Assembly: GCA_020062065.1 (NCBI GenBank)
Contig: JAGUWZ010000082.1
Location: 1-8,707, forward strand
Direction: 5' to 3'
DNA from: Candidatus Omnitrophota bacterium
Lineage (GTDB): Bacteria; Omnitrophota; Gorgyraeia; Gygaellales; Profunditerraquicolaceae
DNA: 8,707 nt
In this document: positions 6,137 to 8,707 of the stretch, one piece after another
Layout of the letters: the number at the start of each line of letters is the position of its first letter
How positions within the stretch are numbered: position 1 is the stretch's first letter
Translations under genes and position numbers: made by a program
Notes under the pieces: generated by a model
Told to the model about the DNA's origin: nothing
Seen by the model: only the letters and a program-made list of their open reading frames with translations
The model's database searches: none

Positions 6137-8212
6137 TCATTCTTCTGCGCGCTTTTTACTCAGGTTTATCCTGCCTAATTCATCTATGTTGATAACCTTA
6201 ACTTTAATTTCGTCTCCTACTTTAACCACTTCCTCTACGTCTTTTACAAAACGGTCAGATAATTCCGAAACATGCACCAGACCTTCTTTTCCAGGGGCGA
6301 GCTCACAAAAAGCTCCAAAGTTGGTAATTCTTTTTACCTTACCCGTATAAATCCTGCCCACCTCTACTTCATCTGTAATGGCTTTTATCATGGCAATAGC
6401 TGCCTGGGATTTAGCAGCATCATTAGAAGCCACCAATACCGTTCCGTCATCCTGGATATCAATAGTAGCGCCGGTAGCAGCGATAATCTGCTTTATCATC
6501 TTACCCCCGGGACCAATGAGTGTGCCAATTTTTTCAGTATTAATCTTGAGCTTATCAATCCTTGGGGCATACGTTGATAGAGTCTGACGCGGTTGTTTTA
6601 ACACGGCGAGCATCTTATCTAAGATGAAAAGTCTTGCCAATTTTGCCCTTTCTAAACATTCCTTTAATAAATCCAGAGTTATGCCATCGATTTTTAAATC
6701 CAACTGGACAGCGGTAACACCATTCTTAGTGCCGGCAACTTTAAAATCCATATCGCCGAAATGATCTTCTATGCCTGCAATATCAGTCAGGATAATTGAA
6801 TTACTGCCTTCTTTAATCAGACCCAAGGCTATACCACTAACCGCTTCTTTTATCGGCACGCCCGCATCCATTAAAGATAAACTTGCCGCGCAGACTGTGG
6901 CCATACTTGAGGAACCGTTGGATTCTAAAATTTCAGAAACTACCCTCACTGTATAAGGAAATTCTTCTTTGGAAGGCATCAGCGCTAAAAGGGAGCGCTC
7001 TGCCAATGCGCCGTGGCCAATCTCCCGACGGCCCGGACCTCGCATTGGTGCGGTCTCGCCAACGCTAAAAGGCGGAAAACTGTAATGCAGCATAAAAGAT
7101 TTATACCTCTCGCCTTCCAGCGCCTCAATCATCTGCTCATCTTCACCTGTTCCCAGAGTGGTAACTGCCAGGCTTTGAGTTTGACCGCGGGTAAAGATAC
7201 ACGAACCATGCGTACGCGGCAGGACAGAAACCTCGCAGGAGATTGGTCTAATTTCATCGAACTGTCGGCCATCAACACGCACATTCTCCTGAATAATCTT
7301 TTTTCTAACCTGGTCCTGCTCTACTTTCACTAAAGCCGATTTAATATCTAAAGCTGAATATCCTTCAGACGTAAGCTTGGCTTCTAATTCTTTTGACAAT
7401 AAACCCACTGCCTCTTCTCGATCCTCCTTCTTACTTAATTTATATATCTCTTTTAAACGCTCTACAGATAAATCCTGGATTTTCTCCTGTAATACAGAAT
7501 CAATTTCTTTATACACTGGTTCTATCTTGGGCTTACCATATTTCTTGGCGAAATCTTGCTGAAAACAAATAATTTCCTGTAGGTTCTGAAAACCAAACTT
7601 AACTGCCTGCCAATATAGCTCTTCAGACAGCTGTTTACATTTCGATTCCAGCATCACCACGCCTTTAGCGTTGACCACAACCACTATATCTAAATCAGAG
7701 GTTTCCAATTCTGCATAGGTAGGATTAAGGATAAACCCTTCTTTGCCCCTTGCCACTCTACAGCAAGCGATAGGTCCATTAAAAGGGATATCGGATATGC
7801 CCAGCGCAACCGATGCTGCGTTTACTGCCAGGACATCCGGGTCGTTTTCACCGTCTGAGGATAAAACCACGGCGATAATCTGTATTTCATTTAAAAAACC
7901 TTTAGGAAAAAGCGGACGGATAGAACGATCAATAAGCCGTGCGCTTAAAATCTCATTTTCGGAAGGCCTGCCTTCTCTTTTAAAGAAACCCCCGGGGATT
8001 CTTCCTGCTGCATATGTCTTTTCTTGATATTCAACTGTTAAAGGAAAAAAATCTTGTCCCTCTTTAATTTCTTTTGACATACAGGCGGTGACCAATACAA
8101 CTGTCCCGCCGTAGCAAACCGTAACCGAACCATTGGCCTGTTTAGCAATCCTGCCTGTCTCTAAAATTAAATCTTGTCTGCCGAATTTAATACTTTGTTT
8201 TTTATCTTCCAT
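6137..8212 (-). CDS. pnp: Polynucleotide phosphorylase (PNPase)
   Basis: PNPase is a trimeric phosphorolytic 3'-5' exoribonuclease of mRNA decay that releases nucleoside diphosphates and can run in reverse to add tails. The 691-aa protein has all domains. These are a first RNase PH domain (about 8-220, with FFKREGRPSE at 76-85), a helical linker (about 240-305) and a second RNase PH domain (about 311-540). A KH domain follows with the GPGG loop at 567-570, then an S1 domain at about 617-687. Catalytic and phosphate-binding residues are intact: the SSS motif at 434-436, and D483 and D489 in EDHFGDMDF. The ATG at 8212 has AGGA four bases upstream. It follows rpsO, as in many bacteria, with a strong hairpin in the 107-nt gap. 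In E. coli this position carries an RNase III site through which PNPase controls its own synthesis. Confidence 0.98.
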   Translation of the reverse strand: MEDKKQSIKFGRQDLILETGRIAKQANGSVTVCYGGTVVLVTACMSKEIKEGQDFFPLTVEYQEKTYAAGRIPGGFFKREGRPSENEILSARLIDRSIRPLFPKGFLNEIQIIAVVLSSDGENDPDVLAVNAASVALGISDIPFNGPIACCRVARGKEGFILNPTYAELETSDLDIVVVVNAKGVVMLESKCKQLSEELYWQAVKFGFQNLQEIICFQQDFAKKYGKPKIEPVYKEIDSVLQEKIQDLSVERLKEIYKLSKKEDREEAVGLLSKELEAKLTSEGYSALDIKSALVKVEQDQVRKKIIQENVRVDGRQFDEIRPISCEVSVLPRTHGSCIFTRGQTQSLAVTTLGTGEDEQMIEALEGERYKSFMLHYSFPPFSVGETAPMRGPGRREIGHGALAERSLLALMPSKEEFPYTVRVVSEILESNGSSSMATVCAASLSLMDAGVPIKEAVSGIALGLIKEGSNSIILTDIAGIEDHFGDMDFKVAGTKNGVTAVQLDLKIDGITLDLLKECLERAKLARLFILDKMLAVLKQPRQTLSTYAPRIDKLKINTEKIGTLIGPGGKMIKQIIAATGATIDIQDDGTVLVASNDAAKSQAAIAMIKAITDEVEVGRIYTGKVKRITNFGAFCELAPGKEGLVHVSELSDRFVKDVEEVVKVGDEIKVKVINIDELGRINLSKKRAEE

Positions 8213-8227
8213 ATAATCCTATAGCGA

Positions 8228-8281
8228 ATCAACCGCGTAGGTTAATAATTCCTAAATCAACCATCAACCTACGCGGTTGAT
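8228..8281 (-). promoter_or_regulatory. 54-nt rpsO-pnp intergenic hairpin (candidate RNase III/PNPase control site)
   Basis: Arms at 8228-8243 and 8266-8281 are perfect 16-bp complements (ATCAACCGCGTAGGTT and its reverse complement). In the minus-strand RNA the stem continues to 23 pairs (8228-8250 with 8259-8281), because the three mismatched positions are all G.U. An 8-nt loop, GAUUUAGG, closes it. The foot of the stem is seven bases from the pnp AGGA. No U-tract follows, so it is not an intrinsic terminator. About two turns of duplex suits RNase III. By analogy with the enterobacterial pnp leader it may be cut by RNase III and used in pnp autoregulation; that role is inferred. Confidence 0.65.
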
Positions 8282-8303
8282 AATAAGGTTTTGATGAGGA
8301 TAT

Positions 8304-8319
8304 TCTTAAGGTATTAAGA
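8304..8319 (-). promoter_or_regulatory. Small AU-rich hairpin directly after the rpsO stop codon
   Basis: TCTTAA (8314-8319 on the minus strand) and TTAAGA (8304-8309) can form a 6-bp stem with a 4-nt loop immediately after the TAG of rpsO. It is AU-rich and weak, and no U-tract follows. It may be chance or a minor 3' end structure. Confidence 0.25.
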
Positions 8320-8589
8320 CTATTTCCTCAGACTAAGTTTCTCTAAGACTTCTCGGTATAGAGCGATATTCTTTTTCTTAAGATAATTAAGAAGCCGGCG
8401 GCGCTTCCCTACTAGAACCAAGAGCCCCCGACGAGAATGAAAATCTTTTTTATGGAATTTAAAGTGTTCAGTTAAAAGATTAATTCTCTCCGTTAAAAGC
8501 GCAACCTGCACTTGCGCTGAGCCAGTATCTTGATTATGGACTTTAAAATTATCTATAATCTGTCTTTTCTTCTCACTGACTAAAACCAA
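8320..8589 (-). CDS. rpsO: 30S ribosomal protein S15
   Basis: S15 is a primary 16S rRNA binding protein of the small-subunit platform that contacts the three-way junction of helices 20-22. The 89-aa product carries the family core [16 protein letters not shown] (21-36) and [16 protein letters not shown] (42-57). The His, Asp and Ser that contact rRNA in characterised S15 are kept, although the usual DHHS reads DFHS. I place the start at the TTG at 8589-8587. AGGAGG ends eight bases upstream, and the length then equals that of typical S15 proteins (88-89 aa). The GTG at 8598 overlaps the Shine-Dalgarno sequence itself and so cannot readily serve as start. It is first in the operon, with its own promoter and a stem-loop leader. 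S15 represses its own mRNA in several bacteria through different leader structures, so autoregulation is plausible here. Confidence 0.96.
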   Translation of the reverse strand: MVLVSEKKRQIIDNFKVHNQDTGSAQVQVALLTERINLLTEHFKFHKKDFHSRRGLLVLVGKRRRLLNYLKKKNIALYREVLEKLSLRK

Positions 8590-8596
8590 TCCTGGC

Positions 8597-8603
8597 ACCT
8601 CCT
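8597..8603 (-). promoter_or_regulatory. Strong Shine-Dalgarno sequence of rpsO
   Basis: AGGAGGT (minus strand, 8603-8597) is a near-perfect anti-16S match, and its AGGAGG core ends eight bases before a TTG codon at 8589. It is the best ribosome binding site in the window and settles the rpsO start as TTG, not the overlapping GTG at 8598. Confidence 0.85.
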
Positions 8604-8616
8604 CTCTCTTTATTAA

Positions 8617-8654
8617 AAGTCGTAGGGTGAGGTTTTAACCTACCCTACAGACTT
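8617..8654 (-). promoter_or_regulatory. 5'-terminal stem-loop of the rpsO leader
   Basis: Two 18-nt arms (8617-8634 and 8637-8654) pair over about 16-17 bp with one bulged base on each side (8629 and 8649). In RNA it contains GUAGGGU paired with ACCCUAC. The predicted transcription start, about seven bases past the -10 box, falls at the foot of the stem, so the mRNA would begin in duplex. The stem ends 13 bases before AGGAGG. It could stabilise the 5' end or serve as an S15 operator. Only about two U residues follow the closed stem, so termination is unlikely. Confidence 0.6.
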
Positions 8655-8659
8655 ATTTT

Positions 8660-8688
8660 ATTATATGTTATTTTATAATACAAGTCAA
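8660..8688 (-). promoter_or_regulatory. Sigma-70 type promoter of the rpsO operon
   Basis: On the minus strand a -35 box TTGACT (8688-8683) is followed after exactly 17 bases by a perfect -10 box TATAAT (8665-8660). The spacer is AT-rich. The predicted start is near 8653-8652, giving a leader of about 64 nt before the rpsO TTG. This is the only strong promoter I find for the minus-strand gene cluster. Confidence 0.85.
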
Positions 8689-8707
8689 ATAATTTAATGA
8701 GCAGATG

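Noticed and set aside
8615..8654. rpsO leader hairpin as an intrinsic terminator or attenuator.
   Set aside because: Only four U residues occur at the 3' foot and two of them are within the stem, so the U-tract is too short for efficient termination.
6083..8705. The 13-mer TTTAATGAGCAGA occurs at 6083-6095 and at 8693-8705.
   Set aside because: One repeated 13-mer is about what chance predicts in a sequence of this length, and the flanks do not match.

Overview
The window is a core chromosomal block from a bacterium of roughly 40% GC using the standard code. Seven genes run head to tail on the minus strand in the transcription order rpsO, pnp, ftsK, rodZ-like, rimO, pgsA, pgpA. An eighth, thpR, lies on the plus strand and meets pgpA tail to tail. 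I see no transposase, phage gene, CRISPR array, tRNA or rRNA. The order pnp-ftsK-(rodZ)-rimO-pgsA resembles a neighbourhood found in many bacteria (Firmicutes, Thermotogae, deltaproteobacteria, several uncultured phyla), where it usually continues to cinA, thpR and recA. An uncultured lineage such as Omnitrophota would fit, but the sequence alone does not settle the phylum.

Right part (6137-8707): a near-consensus sigma-70 promoter drives rpsO (ribosomal protein S15). Its predicted transcript starts at the foot of a 17-bp stem-loop. rpsO probably starts at a TTG. A 107-nt gap to pnp (polynucleotide phosphorylase) holds a 54-nt hairpin whose only imperfections are G.U pairs in the rpsO-pnp transcript. 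This is a good candidate for an RNase III and PNPase control site like the one known in enterobacteria.

Middle (1839-6136): ftsK (DNA translocase), a RodZ-like HTH/membrane protein and rimO (S12 methylthiotransferase) are packed with overlapping or nearly touching ends, which suggests translational coupling. A small hairpin sits between pnp and ftsK.

Left part (1-1838): pgsA and pgpA encode consecutive steps of phosphatidylglycerol synthesis. The rimO-pgsA gap is unusually long (128 nt) and holds a 96-bp segment bounded by perfect 12-bp inverted repeats, followed by an 8-bp tandem duplication. thpR is preceded by a short tandem repeat and no Shine-Dalgarno sequence.

The genes join RNA turnover and translation (S15, PNPase, RimO, ThpR), cell shape and chromosome segregation (RodZ, FtsK) and membrane lipid supply (PgsA, PgpA). 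I found no new multi-gene system. The best leads are RNA structures and repeats between genes, plus altered motif residues in PgsA and RimO.
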